Numbered from the stretch's first letter, positions 33,213-41,895 are shown. The stretch: DNA of 64,000 nucleotides from Sinomonas humi (GCF_000802235.1 NZ_JTDL01000089.1:1-64000), one strand, 5' to 3'. The notes: a model not told the origin generated them from the sequence alone. Numbers and translations: made by a program.

Positions 33213-35684
33213 ATGACCGATCTCCTCGACGAGCAAGAGTCCCGGAACCAGCCGAGTGAGGCGTCCCTCCGCGAGCGGATCGCTCGCCTGATCCTCGAGG
33301 AGAAGGTCCGCCTCCTCACCGGCAGCTCGTTCTGGTCCATCGAGGCCGAACCCAAGGCCGGGTTCCGCCGCTTCGTCGTCTCGGACGGACCGGTCGGGGT
33401 CCGCGGCGAGACCTGGGACGATCGCGACTGGTCCGCCAACGGCCCCTCGCCCACGGCCATCGCAGCGACGTGGGATCCCGAGCTCGTCGAGCGGATCGGC
33501 CACGCGATGGGTGCCGAGGCGCGACGCAAGGGCGTCGACGTCATTCTTGCCCCGACCGTGAACCTGCACCGCACGCCTGTCGGCGGCCGCCACTTCGAGT
33601 GCTACTCCGAGGACCCGCTGCTCACAGGTGCGATCGGCGCCGCCTGGGTGCGCGGCGTGCAGGGCCAGGGCGTGGGCACGTGCGTCAAGCACTTCGTCGC
33701 GAACGATCAGGAGACCGAGCGCATGGGCGTCGACAACATTGTCGACGAGCGCACCCTCCGCGAGCTGTATCTCGCGCCATTCGAGCGGATCGAGCGCGAG
33801 GCGCAGCCGTGGTCCTACATGGCCGCGTACAACAAGGTCAACGGAACGTCGATGACCGAGTCCCCCCTCCTCGACGATGTCCTCAAGGGAGAGTGGGCTT
33901 CCGACGCACTCGTCATGTCCGATTGGTTCGCGACCCGTTCCACAGAAGAGTCGGCCAATGCGGGCCTCGACCTCGTGATGCCGGGCCCCGACTCGCCCTG
34001 GGGCCAGGCGCTCGTCGACGCGGTCCGCGCGGGCAGGGTCGACGAGGCGAAGATCGACGAGAAGCTGCTCCGCCTGTTCCGACTCGCCGCACGCACTGGC
34101 AAACTCGAGGGCTTCGATGGCACCGAGGCCCAGCCCGTCTCCGAGGAGCAGATGGACGGTCTCCTCCGCGAAGCCGCCGCTGCCGGGTTCGTGCTGGTCA
34201 AGAACGACGACGACGTCCTCCCGCTTCGGGACGTGACCTCGCTCGCGGTAGTCGGCCCCAACGCCGTGCGGGGCCGCATTGCGGGCGGCGGCTCGGCGTC
34301 CGTCATGCCGAAGCACGTGGTGCATCCGGCCGAGGCCCTGACCGCAGCGCTCCCAGACGCCACCGTCCGCACGGCGCTCGGCGCGCGGTCCACCGAGCGC
34401 GTCGGCATCCTCGAGGGCTCCGCCGCCCAACTGCCCGACGGCTCGGGGAGCGGCATGCTCGTCGAATTCCCCGACGCGGACGGCGCCGTCCTCGCGAGCG
34501 AGCAGCGGCGCATCGGGCAGTTCGTGTGGATGGGCGACTTCGCGCCGGGCATTCCCGCAGATCGCGTCGCCACTGTACGGACGACGACGCGCGTCACCGC
34601 CCGGGACTCCGGCACCCACCGCTTGGGGGCGTCCGGGGTCGGCCACATCACCGTTGCGCTCGACGGCGAGGTCGTGGCGGACGAGAATGTCCGGCTCCGC
34701 GAGGGCGCCGACATCGTCGAGGGCCTCATGCTGCCGCCTCAGCTCCTCGTCGAGCGCGAGCTGGGGGAGGGCGAGTCAGTGCTCCTCACGACGACGTTCT
34801 CCGCCGTCGCGGACCCGGTCACCGGCGCCCATTTCTGGGCGACGCTCGTCAACGGGGAAGGTCCGCACGGCACTGACGACGAGGAGATCGCAGCCGCCGT
34901 CGAACTCGCACGCTCCTCGGACGCCGCCGTCGTGGTCGTTGGCACGACTGAAGAGGTCGAGTCGGAAGGCTACGACCGAGAGTCCCTCGCCCTCCCGGGG
35001 CGGCAGGACGAGCTTGTCGAAGCAGTGATCGAAGCGAACCCGAACACGGTCGTCGTCGTCAATGCGGGCGCACCCGTCCTCATGCCGTGGCTCGAGAAGG
35101 CGAAGGCCGTGCTCCTCGTGTGGTTCCCCGGCCAGCAGATGGGCGCGGCGCTCGCGGACGTCCTGACGGGAGCCGTGGAGCCCGGGGGCCATATGCCGAC
35201 AACGTGGCCGGCGGAGGGGGCCATCGTCCAACCCCAGAACATTCCTGCGGACGGCACGGTGCGCTACGACGAGGGTCTCGATATCGGGTACAAGGCGTAT
35301 CTGCGGCGTGGAATCGAGCCAGCGGTCCCCTTCGGCCATGGCCTCGGCTACACGACGTGGCGTCTCTCGGAAGCCGAGGTCCGGGGTGAGACGGTGAGCG
35401 TGAGCGTCACGAACAGCGGTGACCGGGCTGGCGCCCAGGTCGTCCAGGTCTACGTCTCGCGGCCGGACTCCGCCGTCGAACGCCCGGCGGCGTGGCTCGC
35501 AGCGTTCGCGAAAGTGGCGCTCGGGCCGGGGGAGACCCGCCGCATCGAGATCCCGATCCCGGACAGGGCCTTCGAGCATTGGGACTCCGACGCCCACGCG
35601 TGGGCCGTCGAGCCGGGCGAATTCACCGTCGAGGTGGGGGCATCGGTCGCTGACCGCACACGAGCGGGTTTCGTGCGGCGTTGA
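33213..35684 (+). CDS. Beta-glucosidase, glycoside hydrolase family 3
   Basis: 823 residues. The GH3 N-terminal barrel contains VSDGPVGVRGE, APTVNLHRTPVGGRHFE and the nucleophile Asp237 in ALVMSDWFATRS. A PA14-like insert (about 395-540) lies inside the C-terminal sandwich domain, and a fibronectin-III-like domain ends the protein (VSVTNSGDRAGAQVVQVYV). There is no signal peptide, so it acts in the cytoplasm on imported beta-glucosides. ATG follows AAAGG by 8 nt. The sugar MFS gene 230 bp downstream is the likely importer, and the TetR gene after it the likely regulator. Confidence 0.93.
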   Translation: MTDLLDEQESRNQPSEASLRERIARLILEEKVRLLTGSSFWSIEAEPKAGFRRFVVSDGPVGVRGETWDDRDWSANGPSPTAIAATWDPELVERIGHAMGAEARRKGVDVILAPTVNLHRTPVGGRHFECYSEDPLLTGAIGAAWVRGVQGQGVGTCVKHFVANDQETERMGVDNIVDERTLRELYLAPFERIEREAQPWSYMAAYNKVNGTSMTESPLLDDVLKGEWASDALVMSDWFATRSTEESANAGLDLVMPGPDSPWGQALVDAVRAGRVDEAKIDEKLLRLFRLAARTGKLEGFDGTEAQPVSEEQMDGLLREAAAAGFVLVKNDDDVLPLRDVTSLAVVGPNAVRGRIAGGGSASVMPKHVVHPAEALTAALPDATVRTALGARSTERVGILEGSAAQLPDGSGSGMLVEFPDADGAVLASEQRRIGQFVWMGDFAPGIPADRVATVRTTTRVTARDSGTHRLGASGVGHITVALDGEVVADENVRLREGADIVEGLMLPPQLLVERELGEGESVLLTTTFSAVADPVTGAHFWATLVNGEGPHGTDDEEIAAAVELARSSDAAVVVVGTTEEVESEGYDRESLALPGRQDELVEAVIEANPNTVVVVNAGAPVLMPWLEKAKAVLLVWFPGQQMGAALADVLTGAVEPGGHMPTTWPAEGAIVQPQNIPADGTVRYDEGLDIGYKAYLRRGIEPAVPFGHGLGYTTWRLSEAEVRGETVSVSVTNSGDRAGAQVVQVYVSRPDSAVERPAAWLAAFAKVALGPGETRRIEIPIPDRAFEHWDSDAHAWAVEPGEFTVEVGASVADRTRAGFVRR

Positions 35685-35687
35685 CCG

Positions 35688-35864
35688 GTAGGGTTCGCGC
35701 AGCTCGTCACGGACGCGACGTTCCGGTTGCCGATGGTGTCCTGGGCATCGTCGCGTCCTGCGCCCACCTGGCTGTACGACTATCGGTACGCCGCTCCCGG
35801 CATTGGGCTGGCACTCCACTACGCGGAGCTGCCCTTCGTATGGGACCACCTCGGATTACTCTGA
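35688..35864 (+). pseudogene. Relic of a type B carboxylesterase (C-terminal fragment)
   Basis: 58 open codons read QLVTDATFRLPMVSWASS, then PTWLYDYRY, then LHYAELPFVWDHLGLL and stop. This aligns with the region of para-nitrobenzyl esterases with the pattern LxTDxxFxxPxVxxAS, APxWxY and HxxELPFV, which carries the catalytic histidine. Both the front of the gene and the normal 60-100 residue tail are missing and no start codon or ribosome site is present. It begins in frame one codon after the beta-glucosidase stop. A deletion probably removed the rest. Confidence 0.75.
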
Positions 35865-35915
35865 GTCCGGGCGCCACCTCTGCACCGAGGTGGCCATGAC
35901 AGCCGGGAGCCACTC

Positions 35916-37193
35916 ATGAGCGCAGACGCCTCGCCGCAGCCCGTTCCCCAGTCTGCGCTCGCCGAGCCAGTCGAGCGTGCCGGGCCATTGTGGATCACGG
36001 GTCTCGTGCTCGTGAACGTGGGCATCAATGCCGCGTTCTTCGGCCCGATCCAGGTCCTCCTCGGCCTCCAGGCGCAGGCATTCGACCCGGGCCAGAAGGA
36101 AGCGATCCTTGCGCTCATCACGGGTGCGGGTGCAGGCGTGTCCCTCGTGGCCAATCCGCTCTTCGGCGCGTTCTCGGACCGCACGTGGAGCCGGTTCGGC
36201 CGCCGTCGTCCGTGGGTGCTGATCGGGGCACTGCTCGGCACGGTCGCGCTCGTCGCGCTTGCCGGTGCGCCCAATGTCGCCGCGGCGACCGCCCTGTGGT
36301 GCCTCGTCCAGCTGGGGGCCAATGGCGCCTACGCGGCCATTACGGCCGCTGTTCCCGACCGGGCACCCGTCGAGCAGCGCGGGACCGTCGGCGGCCTCGC
36401 AGCCATGGGCCAGACCGCCGGGATCCTCCTCGGGGCGGTGATCGCCGCCGTCGTCTCCGGAAATTTCGCCCTCGGCTACGTGATCTGCGGGGTGGCCCTC
36501 ATGGTCGGCGTCGTGCTCTATCTCACGACGGCGGCTGACGATCCCCTTCCGCGGACAGCTGTTCCGCCCTTCTCGCTCGGCCGGTTCCTCGCCGGGTTCT
36601 GGGTCAATCCGGCCCGGTACCCGGATTTCGCCTGGGCGTGGATCACGCGCCTGCTCGTCAACGTAGGCAACCACATGGTCACGCTCTATCTGCTGTTCTT
36701 CCTCACAGACGCCGTGCGGCTCAAGCAGACCGAGGGCATCGACCCGGCAACCGGCGTGCTCATCCTCACCGGCCTCTACGCCGTGTTCGTCATCATCACG
36801 AGCGTGATCGGCGGGAAGCTCTCGGATCGAATGGGACGGCGGAAGCCCCTTGTCATCGGCTCGTCGGTCATCATCGCGATCGCATCCCTCACGATCGGGT
36901 TCTTTCCGATGTGGCCCGGTGCGATTGTCGGCGCGTGCATCCTGGGCATCGGCTTCGGCACGTATCTCGCCGTCGACTTCGCGCTCATCACCCAGGTCCT
37001 CCCGAAAGCCAGCGATCGCGGCAGGGATCTCGGCGTCATCAACATCGCGAACTCACTCCCGCAGGTCATCGCCCCGCTCATCGCCTACCCGTTCGTCGCG
37101 TACTGGGGCGGCTACATCTCGCTCTACGTAGCCGCGGCCGTGATCGGCCTGCTCGGGGCGGTCTTCGTGACCCGCATCCGCTCCGTGGAGTGA
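35916..37193 (+). CDS. MFS sugar transporter (SLC45/GPH-like)
   Basis: 425 residues, about 12 helices. The loop 2-3 motif FSDRTWSRFGRRRPWVLIG is characteristic of sucrose/beta-glycoside symporters of the SLC45 and GPH groups, and GGKLSDRMGRRKPLVIG is the second-half repeat. ATG has GGGAG 7 nt upstream. Lying just after the GH3 beta-glucosidase and before a TetR gene, it probably imports the beta-glucosides hydrolysed by that enzyme. The substrate is inferred from context. Confidence 0.87.
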   Translation: MSADASPQPVPQSALAEPVERAGPLWITGLVLVNVGINAAFFGPIQVLLGLQAQAFDPGQKEAILALITGAGAGVSLVANPLFGAFSDRTWSRFGRRRPWVLIGALLGTVALVALAGAPNVAAATALWCLVQLGANGAYAAITAAVPDRAPVEQRGTVGGLAAMGQTAGILLGAVIAAVVSGNFALGYVICGVALMVGVVLYLTTAADDPLPRTAVPPFSLGRFLAGFWVNPARYPDFAWAWITRLLVNVGNHMVTLYLLFFLTDAVRLKQTEGIDPATGVLILTGLYAVFVIITSVIGGKLSDRMGRRKPLVIGSSVIIAIASLTIGFFPMWPGAIVGACILGIGFGTYLAVDFALITQVLPKASDRGRDLGVINIANSLPQVIAPLIAYPFVAYWGGYISLYVAAAVIGLLGAVFVTRIRSVE

Positions 37194-37223
37194 ACCCAGC
37201 ACGGTGCCTTCAGGCTCTGGCGC

Positions 37224-37229
37224 TATAGT
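37224..37229 (+). promoter_or_regulatory. -10 box TATAGT before the TetR gene
   Basis: TATAGT matches the -10 consensus at five of six positions and is 86 nt before the chosen GTG. No good -35 hexamer is visible at 16-18 bp. It places the transcript start near 37236, after the first possible start codon of the frame. Confidence 0.5.
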
Positions 37230-37314
37230 TGGGGGGACCCATTGCGCCATGAGCCGGGGCGCAGCCATGGGTCCGAACCGTTGCCGGACGACCGCCGGAA
37301 AGAGGTTGCTGCGA

Positions 37315-37932
37315 GTGCTCGAACTGCCCAAGGACCTGGTGTCGATGGAGGCTCCACCGACCACACCTCGCCTGGCCGAGCGTTACCGCAGACTGCTCGA
37401 TGCCGCCGCAGAGTTCGCCCGGCTCGAATACCCACAGGTTGAGGTCTCAGCCGTTGCCACCCGTGCCGGCGTCTCCCTCAGCACGGCCTACCGGTACTTT
37501 CCCTCCACCGCCCATCTCCTGCTCGCGCTGCACCGTCGGCAGCTTCTCGAACTCCGCGAACGGGTGGAGAGCCGCGCGCGCAACGCGAGGGGCCGCGGGA
37601 TCGAGGAGCGCTCGCGGCAATTGGCCGGCGCCGCAATCGAGCTGCTGCAGATGCGACTTTCGCAGCCCGCCGTCAACAGCTGCCTCGACGAGCTCGTCGT
37701 CCCCGCGGACCACGAGCTCGCGCGCATGATCGGCGAAGTCGATGAGCTCTCATGGTCCGTGCTCGGCCGCCTCGGCGGGGGTGCCCCGCGGGGCAAGAGC
37801 ATCGTCCTCATGGTCTCCGGACTCGTCTCGGCGATCCGTACCGGACGCCTCCTGCCCTACGAGGCGGAGCAGCAGCTCAAGGAAGCGTGCGCGCTCCTCG
37901 AGTCGAGGCCTTCCGCCGCACGGCTCGCCTGA
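37315..37932 (+). CDS. TetR-family regulator
   Basis: 205 residues. The helix-turn-helix is clear: RYRRLLDAAAEFARLEYP, then VSAVATRAGVSLSTAYRYF, the recognition helix ending with the usual YRYF. The rest is the helical ligand domain. The frame opens at 37204, but the -10 box at 37224 rules that start out; GTG 37315 has AGAGG 9 nt upstream, while ATG 37249 and 37267 have none. It follows the sugar MFS gene by about 120 bp and probably regulates the beta-glucoside genes. Confidence 0.83.
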   Translation: MLELPKDLVSMEAPPTTPRLAERYRRLLDAAAEFARLEYPQVEVSAVATRAGVSLSTAYRYFPSTAHLLLALHRRQLLELRERVESRARNARGRGIEERSRQLAGAAIELLQMRLSQPAVNSCLDELVVPADHELARMIGEVDELSWSVLGRLGGGAPRGKSIVLMVSGLVSAIRTGRLLPYEAEQQLKEACALLESRPSAARLA

Positions 37933-38003
37933 CCGGCCGGGTGCGAGGGCCGCGCGAGGCGTTCGCGCGAGACCGCGCAACCCTTGACTTCCGGTGCGTG
38001 GAA

Positions 38004-38255
38004 ATTCGCATTGCGGAATCTTCCTGCTGGCCTCGTATGATGGGGTTACCTCCTTCCCCGAGGCCCGCCGCGCGGACATCCCCGCGTCGCCGAGTCTCCC
38101 GGAAGCGCCTCATCCGGCGCATTACCCCCGGAACCACTTCCTTGCCACGCGTGTGACGCGAAAGCGTGCCTGCCCGACGACGTACAGGACGCTCCCGCGG
38201 CAGCCGAGTGGCGCCGTCGGCCGCCCGTGCCGGCGATGATCCAGGAGACAGCGCT
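38004..38255 (+). promoter_or_regulatory. Malic enzyme promoter region with a long leader
   Basis: TATGAT (38036-38041) is a near-perfect -10 box; a possible -35 TTGCGG lies 19 bp upstream and overlaps the imperfect inverted repeat TTCGC-ATT-GCGGAA, which resembles IclR-type operators. Transcription from here would leave a leader of about 208 nt before the GTG, containing a GNRA-type hairpin ACGC-GAAA-GCGT near 38158. No known riboswitch is recognised. Confidence 0.4.
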
Positions 38256-39521
38256 GTGTCTAGTTCTTCCGCACCTACTTCGTCCGCATCTATTTCTTCC
38301 GCCTCCACTTCTTCCGCCTCCGCCGGGATCACCCCGTCCGCCCGGCCGCACGAAGGGCGCGTCGAGGGCACCGAGCCGATCACGGGCCAGGAGATCTTCG
38401 CCGCGCACGAGGGTGGGAAGCTCTCGGTCGCCGTCGATCGCTCGCTTGCGAGCAAGCGCGACCTCTCGATTGCGTACACCCCCGGGGTCGCGCAGGTCAG
38501 CCGGGCGATCGCCGCGGACCCTGCCGTGGCCCGGACCCATACGTGGGCCTCGCGGCTCGTCGCGGTCGTCTCGGACGGGACCGCGGTGCTGGGCCTCGGG
38601 AACATCGGCCCGTCGGCCTCGCTGCCTGTGATGGAGGGCAAGAGTGCCCTGTTCAAGACCTTCGGGGGCCTCGACTCCATCCCGATCGTGCTCAACACCA
38701 CGGACGTGGACGAGATCATCGAGACCCTCGTCCGGATCTCCCCGAGCTTCGGCGCGGTGAACCTCGAAGACATCTCGGCCCCGCGCTGCTTCGAGCTCGA
38801 GCGGCGCCTCATCGAGGCCCTCGACATGCCGGTGATGCACGACGACCAGCACGGGACCGCGGTCGTGGCCCTCGCTGCCCTGACGAACGCCGCCAAGGTC
38901 GTGGGCAAGGACCTCGCCTCGCTGCGAGCGGTGATCGCCGGGGCCGGCGCAGCGGGGATCGCGGTGGCCGAGATCCTGCTCACGGCGGGCGTGCGCGACG
39001 TCGTGCTGCTGGATTCCAAGGGCACCCTGCACGCCGGCCGGGGCGACCTGACGGGGATGAAGGCCGAGTTCGCGGCCCGCACTAACCCGCGTGGCGTCAC
39101 GGGCGGCACGGCGGAGGCCCTTGCGGGGGCGAACGTGTTCATCGGGGTCTCGTCCTCGACAGTGCCGGAGGGGCACATCGCGGCGATGGCTGAGGGCTCC
39201 ATCGTCTTCGCCCTGTCCAACCCCGACCCCGAGGTCGCGCCCGAGGTCGCCCGCCGGCACGCGGCCGTCGTCGCCACGGGCCGCAGCGACTTCCCGAACC
39301 AGATCAACAACGTCCTCGCGTTCCCGGGCATCTTCCGCGGCGCCCTGGACGCCGGCGCCCGCCGGATCACCCCCGCGATGAAGCTCGCCGCAGCCCGAGC
39401 GATCGCCGCGCTCGCCGAGGACAAGCTCTCAGCCGACTACATCGTCCCGAGCCCCCTCGACCCGCGCGTCGCCCCCGCCGTCACCGCAGCCGTGGCCGCC
39501 GCCGTCGTCGTCGGCGAGTAG
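38256..39521 (+). CDS. NAD(P)-dependent malic enzyme
   Basis: 421 residues. Motifs are in order: LSIAYTPGVAQVSRAI, VLGLGNIGPSASLPVMEGK, the metal/active-site NLEDISAPRCFELERRL, HDDQHGTAVV and the Rossmann segment VIAGAGAAGIAVAEILL, then FALSNPDPEV. It decarboxylates malate to pyruvate. GTG 38256 has AGGAG 9 nt upstream. The first 25 residues are almost all Ser, Ala and Thr (for example SSASISSASTSSASAG) and use TCT, AGT and ACT codons that are rare elsewhere in this GC-rich window, so they look like a low-complexity addition. Confidence 0.92.
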   Translation: MSSSSAPTSSASISSASTSSASAGITPSARPHEGRVEGTEPITGQEIFAAHEGGKLSVAVDRSLASKRDLSIAYTPGVAQVSRAIAADPAVARTHTWASRLVAVVSDGTAVLGLGNIGPSASLPVMEGKSALFKTFGGLDSIPIVLNTTDVDEIIETLVRISPSFGAVNLEDISAPRCFELERRLIEALDMPVMHDDQHGTAVVALAALTNAAKVVGKDLASLRAVIAGAGAAGIAVAEILLTAGVRDVVLLDSKGTLHAGRGDLTGMKAEFAARTNPRGVTGGTAEALAGANVFIGVSSSTVPEGHIAAMAEGSIVFALSNPDPEVAPEVARRHAAVVATGRSDFPNQINNVLAFPGIFRGALDAGARRITPAMKLAAARAIAALAEDKLSADYIVPSPLDPRVAPAVTAAVAAAVVVGE

Positions 39522-39531
39522 GCCCGGCGCC

Positions 39532-39607
39532 GAGACCGCACTTCCCGGACGAGACCGCAGCTCGTTACCTGCGGTCTCGTCCGGCAAGTGGGGGTTCGCT
39601 AGGCGAA
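39532..39607. repeat. 19-bp-period repeat block and 22-bp inverted repeat
   Basis: GAGACCGCA opens the 19-bp units at 39532 and 39551. Its complement TGCGGTCTC opens the unit at 39570, and a 6-of-9 match opens 39589. Arms 39539-39560 and 39569-39590 pair with one mismatch over 22 bp and an 8-nt loop, a very strong hairpin 17 bp after the malic enzyme stop, so it probably terminates that gene. No T tract follows. Confidence 0.8.
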
Positions 39608-39620
39608 CAGGCCGCTGGGC

Positions 39621-39634
39621 TAGGCTGGGGTCCC
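39621..39634 (+). promoter_or_regulatory. -10 box TAGGCT of a probable leaderless gene
   Basis: TAGGCT at 39621-39626 lies 8 nt before GTG 39635, and no ribosome site is present between. Confidence 0.45.
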
Positions 39635-40138
39635 GTGGATGGACCCGCTCTCGCTGCTCTACTGACCGGCTTGGCCCTCGCTGTCGCTGTGGTCGGCACG
39701 ATCGTGCCGGTCCTGCCGGGGAGCCTGCTGGGAATCCTTGCGCTCCTCGAATGGGCCCTCTTCGGCCGCTCGGGGTCCGGCGGGTGGATCGTCTTCGCCG
39801 TCGGCACCGTTCTGTTCGCCGCTGGGATGGCGGCCGCGTACGTGCTGACCGGGCGGAGGCTCGCCGCGCGGAATATCCCGAACAGCTCGATCCTCGCCGC
39901 GACCGTCGTCGGCGTCGTCGGGATGTTCGTCGTGCCGGTGCTCGGCCTGTTCATCGGCTTCGCCCTCGGGCTTCTCGGGAGCGAATGGTTGCGCACGCGA
40001 GACTTCAGATCTGCGACGTCGTCGTCGCTCGTTGCCCTCAAAGCCATCGGGATCGGCCACATCGTCGAGTTCGCGTGCGCCGCCGCCGCAGTCACGCTGT
40101 GGGTCATTGCCGCCTGGATCTACTTCTCTACCCGGTGA
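39635..40138 (+). CDS. DUF456 family membrane protein
   Basis: 167 residues with about five hydrophobic helices. The glycine-rich opening (VAVVGTIVPVLPGSLLGILA) and the later stretch MFVVPVLGLFIGFALGLLGSEW fit the DUF456 pattern of Gly-zipper membrane proteins. The function is unknown. The gene is probably leaderless and precedes a second leaderless gene by 23 bp, so the two may be independently transcribed although adjacent. Confidence 0.75.
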   Translation: MDGPALAALLTGLALAVAVVGTIVPVLPGSLLGILALLEWALFGRSGSGGWIVFAVGTVLFAAGMAAAYVLTGRRLAARNIPNSSILAATVVGVVGMFVVPVLGLFIGFALGLLGSEWLRTRDFRSATSSSLVALKAIGIGHIVEFACAAAAVTLWVIAAWIYFSTR

Positions 40139-40148
40139 GCGCCTTCGT

Positions 40149-40161
40149 TAGCATGGAAGCC
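40149..40161 (+). promoter_or_regulatory. -10 box TAGCAT of a probable leaderless gene
   Basis: TAGCAT at 40149-40154 lies 7 nt before ATG 40162. It would make the in-frame ATG 40153 untranscribed, which decides the start of the next gene. Confidence 0.45.
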
Positions 40162-41082
40162 ATGGCTTCCAGCGATGTGGACCGCCAGCACACGTTTCAC
40201 GACCCCCGCGACCTCACGCCCTTCCGCGGCGTGCGGGTATCCACGCCTGTCCATGGCGTCCTCGACCGCTTCGGGCGGCGGGGGAGGAGCCCGCGGCTAC
40301 GAAGGTTCCCGGCGAAGGTCGAGCGGGCTGTCTTCGACGCCGTCTTCCGTTCCCAAGAGCCCGAGCGCCTGGTCGGGCTCTCCAGATCCCACCCCGGCTG
40401 GTCGGGGCTCTGCTACGTCCTCGCCGGCCTGCTCGCGTACCGCAGCCACCAGCACGCCCAAGCCGCCGAGCTCCTCCAGCGTGGCCTCGCGGGCGAGAAC
40501 GAGCAGGCCGCGGCACAGTTCGCCGCCGACTACCTCGGCGCTTGGTCCCAGTGGATCGAGCTCTCCGAGGGCGTGAGCGTCGAGGTGCTCTTCAGCGAGG
40601 AGGCGGTGTGCCTGGCCCTCGCCCACAGCCTCCGCGAGATCGGCCACCCGGGCGAGGCCCTCGCGGCCCTCGCCCCACTCCCGCCTTCGCTGCCGACCAC
40701 GCTCGCAGGCGCTCGGCTCGCCGAGATCCTGGGCCGCCCGGTCGACGTCGTCTCGTGGACGGAGGGACTCACCAACCGCGACGATCTCGCAGCTGCCCTC
40801 CTCCTGCTGCGGGCACGGGTGCTTCGCTCCTTGGGCCACCGCGCCGACGCCCAGAACGCCGTGCGCGAGGTCATGCGCCGTCGTCGTACCTCGCTCGTGC
40901 TGCGCCACGCGGCAATGACGGAGCGCGCGCTCCTGCTCGTCGGCGTCGGCCGCCGGCGTTCCCTTCGGAGGGCGAACGACGGCGGGGTGCGCCAGGGCGC
41001 GAAGCGAACCAAGGACGCCGAGGTGCGCGAGCTGTGGCTCCGGGACTTCGAGCGGCTCACAGGCGAGCGCCCCGAGCAGTAG
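40162..41082 (+). CDS. Hypothetical helical-repeat (TPR-like) protein
   Basis: 306 residues from ATG 40162, set by the -10 box. No signal peptide or membrane helix. The middle (HPGWSGLCYVLAGLLAYRSH, HAQAAELLQRGL, EEAVCLALAHSLREIGHPGEA, NRDDLAAALLLLRARVLRSL) has the alternating small/large residues of TPR-type helical pairs, so it may be a scaffold. The C-terminal 50 residues are very basic. No specific family is recognised. A strong hairpin follows 13 bp after the stop. Confidence 0.65.
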   Translation: MASSDVDRQHTFHDPRDLTPFRGVRVSTPVHGVLDRFGRRGRSPRLRRFPAKVERAVFDAVFRSQEPERLVGLSRSHPGWSGLCYVLAGLLAYRSHQHAQAAELLQRGLAGENEQAAAQFAADYLGAWSQWIELSEGVSVEVLFSEEAVCLALAHSLREIGHPGEALAALAPLPPSLPTTLAGARLAEILGRPVDVVSWTEGLTNRDDLAAALLLLRARVLRSLGHRADAQNAVREVMRRRRTSLVLRHAAMTERALLLVGVGRRRSLRRANDGGVRQGAKRTKDAEVRELWLRDFERLTGERPEQ

Positions 41083-41095
41083 GCAGCCGCACGCC

Positions 41096-41142
41096 GAGGG
41101 CCCCTGATCCGACCGCATCGTGCGGTCAGGTCAGGGGCCCTC
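41096..41142 (+). terminator. Terminator-like hairpin
   Basis: Arms GAGGGCCCCTGA (41096-41107) and TCAGGGGCCCTC (41131-41142) with inner arms GACCGCA (41111-41117) and TGCGGTC (41121-41127). There is no T tract. Confidence 0.7.
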
Positions 41143-41359
41143 AGCTGTGTGAACAAGAAGCTGCGAATGCGGCCGGGCCGGTGGCTGCCCGTTGTCCGGC
41201 TCCCTGCGGTGGTGTGCGCAGGGGCCGTAGCCTAGCTCAACGGTCTCGTGAACCATTGAGCGGATTGCCAGTATTCCAACAGTGAGGACGCAGTTCGTGC
41301 AAGAGTCTGGGGCTAGAGTGGTCGATCTGACCAACTGCAGCCTCCCCCTTCCGAGAGAA

Positions 41360-41830
41360 GTGATCAGATTGCCTCAGCTTGACGCGACGGACCGCAGGAT
41401 CCTTCTCGCGCTCGATTCCGATCCGCGCATGCCGATCATGGTGCTGGCCCAACGCCTCGGACTGGCCCGCGGGACCGTCCAGGCCCGGCTTGAGCGAATG
41501 ACGGCGAGTGGTGCGCTCCGCCTCCACAGCACGAGGGTCGACGCGACGGCGCTCGGCCGCGGGGTCTCCGCCGAGGTGGCCGCGGAGCTCGACCAGAGCC
41601 ACCTCAACGAGGCGATTGTGGCCCTGCGCGAGATCCCCGAGGTCCTCGAGTGCCTCGCGCCCGCTGGCGACACGGACCTCCTGATCCGTGTCGTCGCGAC
41701 GAGCCCCGACGATCTCTATCGGGTCTCCGAGGAGATCCGGTTGTGCCCGGGAATCACGAGGACTTCGACCCGGATGATCCTGCGGACCGTGATCCCATAC
41801 CGGACGACGGCGCTCCTCGCCGAGGCCTGA
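41360..41830 (+). CDS. Lrp/AsnC-family regulator
   Basis: 156 residues. The helix-turn-helix is LDATDRRILLALDSDPRMPI through GLARGTVQARLERMTASGAL, followed by the RAM ligand-binding domain (EVLECLAPAGDTDLLIRVVAT). The frame is open from GTG 41282, but a -10 box TAGAGT at 41313-41318 would start transcription after that codon, so I choose GTG 41360. TTG 41369, 8 nt after AGAGAAG, is an alternative. It is a single gene ending in a strong terminator. Ordinary single-unit Lrp length, unlike the double-length one at 6859. The target is unknown. Confidence 0.8.
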   Translation: MIRLPQLDATDRRILLALDSDPRMPIMVLAQRLGLARGTVQARLERMTASGALRLHSTRVDATALGRGVSAEVAAELDQSHLNEAIVALREIPEVLECLAPAGDTDLLIRVVATSPDDLYRVSEEIRLCPGITRTSTRMILRTVIPYRTTALLAEA

Positions 41831-41859
41831 ACGCGCCGCGACAAGGGCGCTGCAAAGCG

Positions 41860-41895
41860 AAGGACGGGACCCCGCGGCTGCGGGGTCCCGTCCTT
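41860..41895. terminator. Bidirectional terminator hairpin
   Basis: A perfect 16-bp stem (41860-41875 with 41880-41895) with a GGCT loop, between the convergent Lrp gene and the leftward membrane gene. The right arm ends CTT and the left begins AAG, which gives short U tracts in both directions. Confidence 0.85.

Noticed and set aside
35681-35899. 72-codon frame starting GTG/ATG 35681 in the gap after the beta-glucosidase
   Set aside because: Its product has no family features, while another frame of the same stretch encodes a clear carboxylesterase fragment.
41221-41280. tRNA-like GCCGTAGCCTAGCTCAACGG
   Set aside because: It resembles a D-arm start, but no T-arm GTTCGAATC, anticodon stem or acceptor pairing follows.
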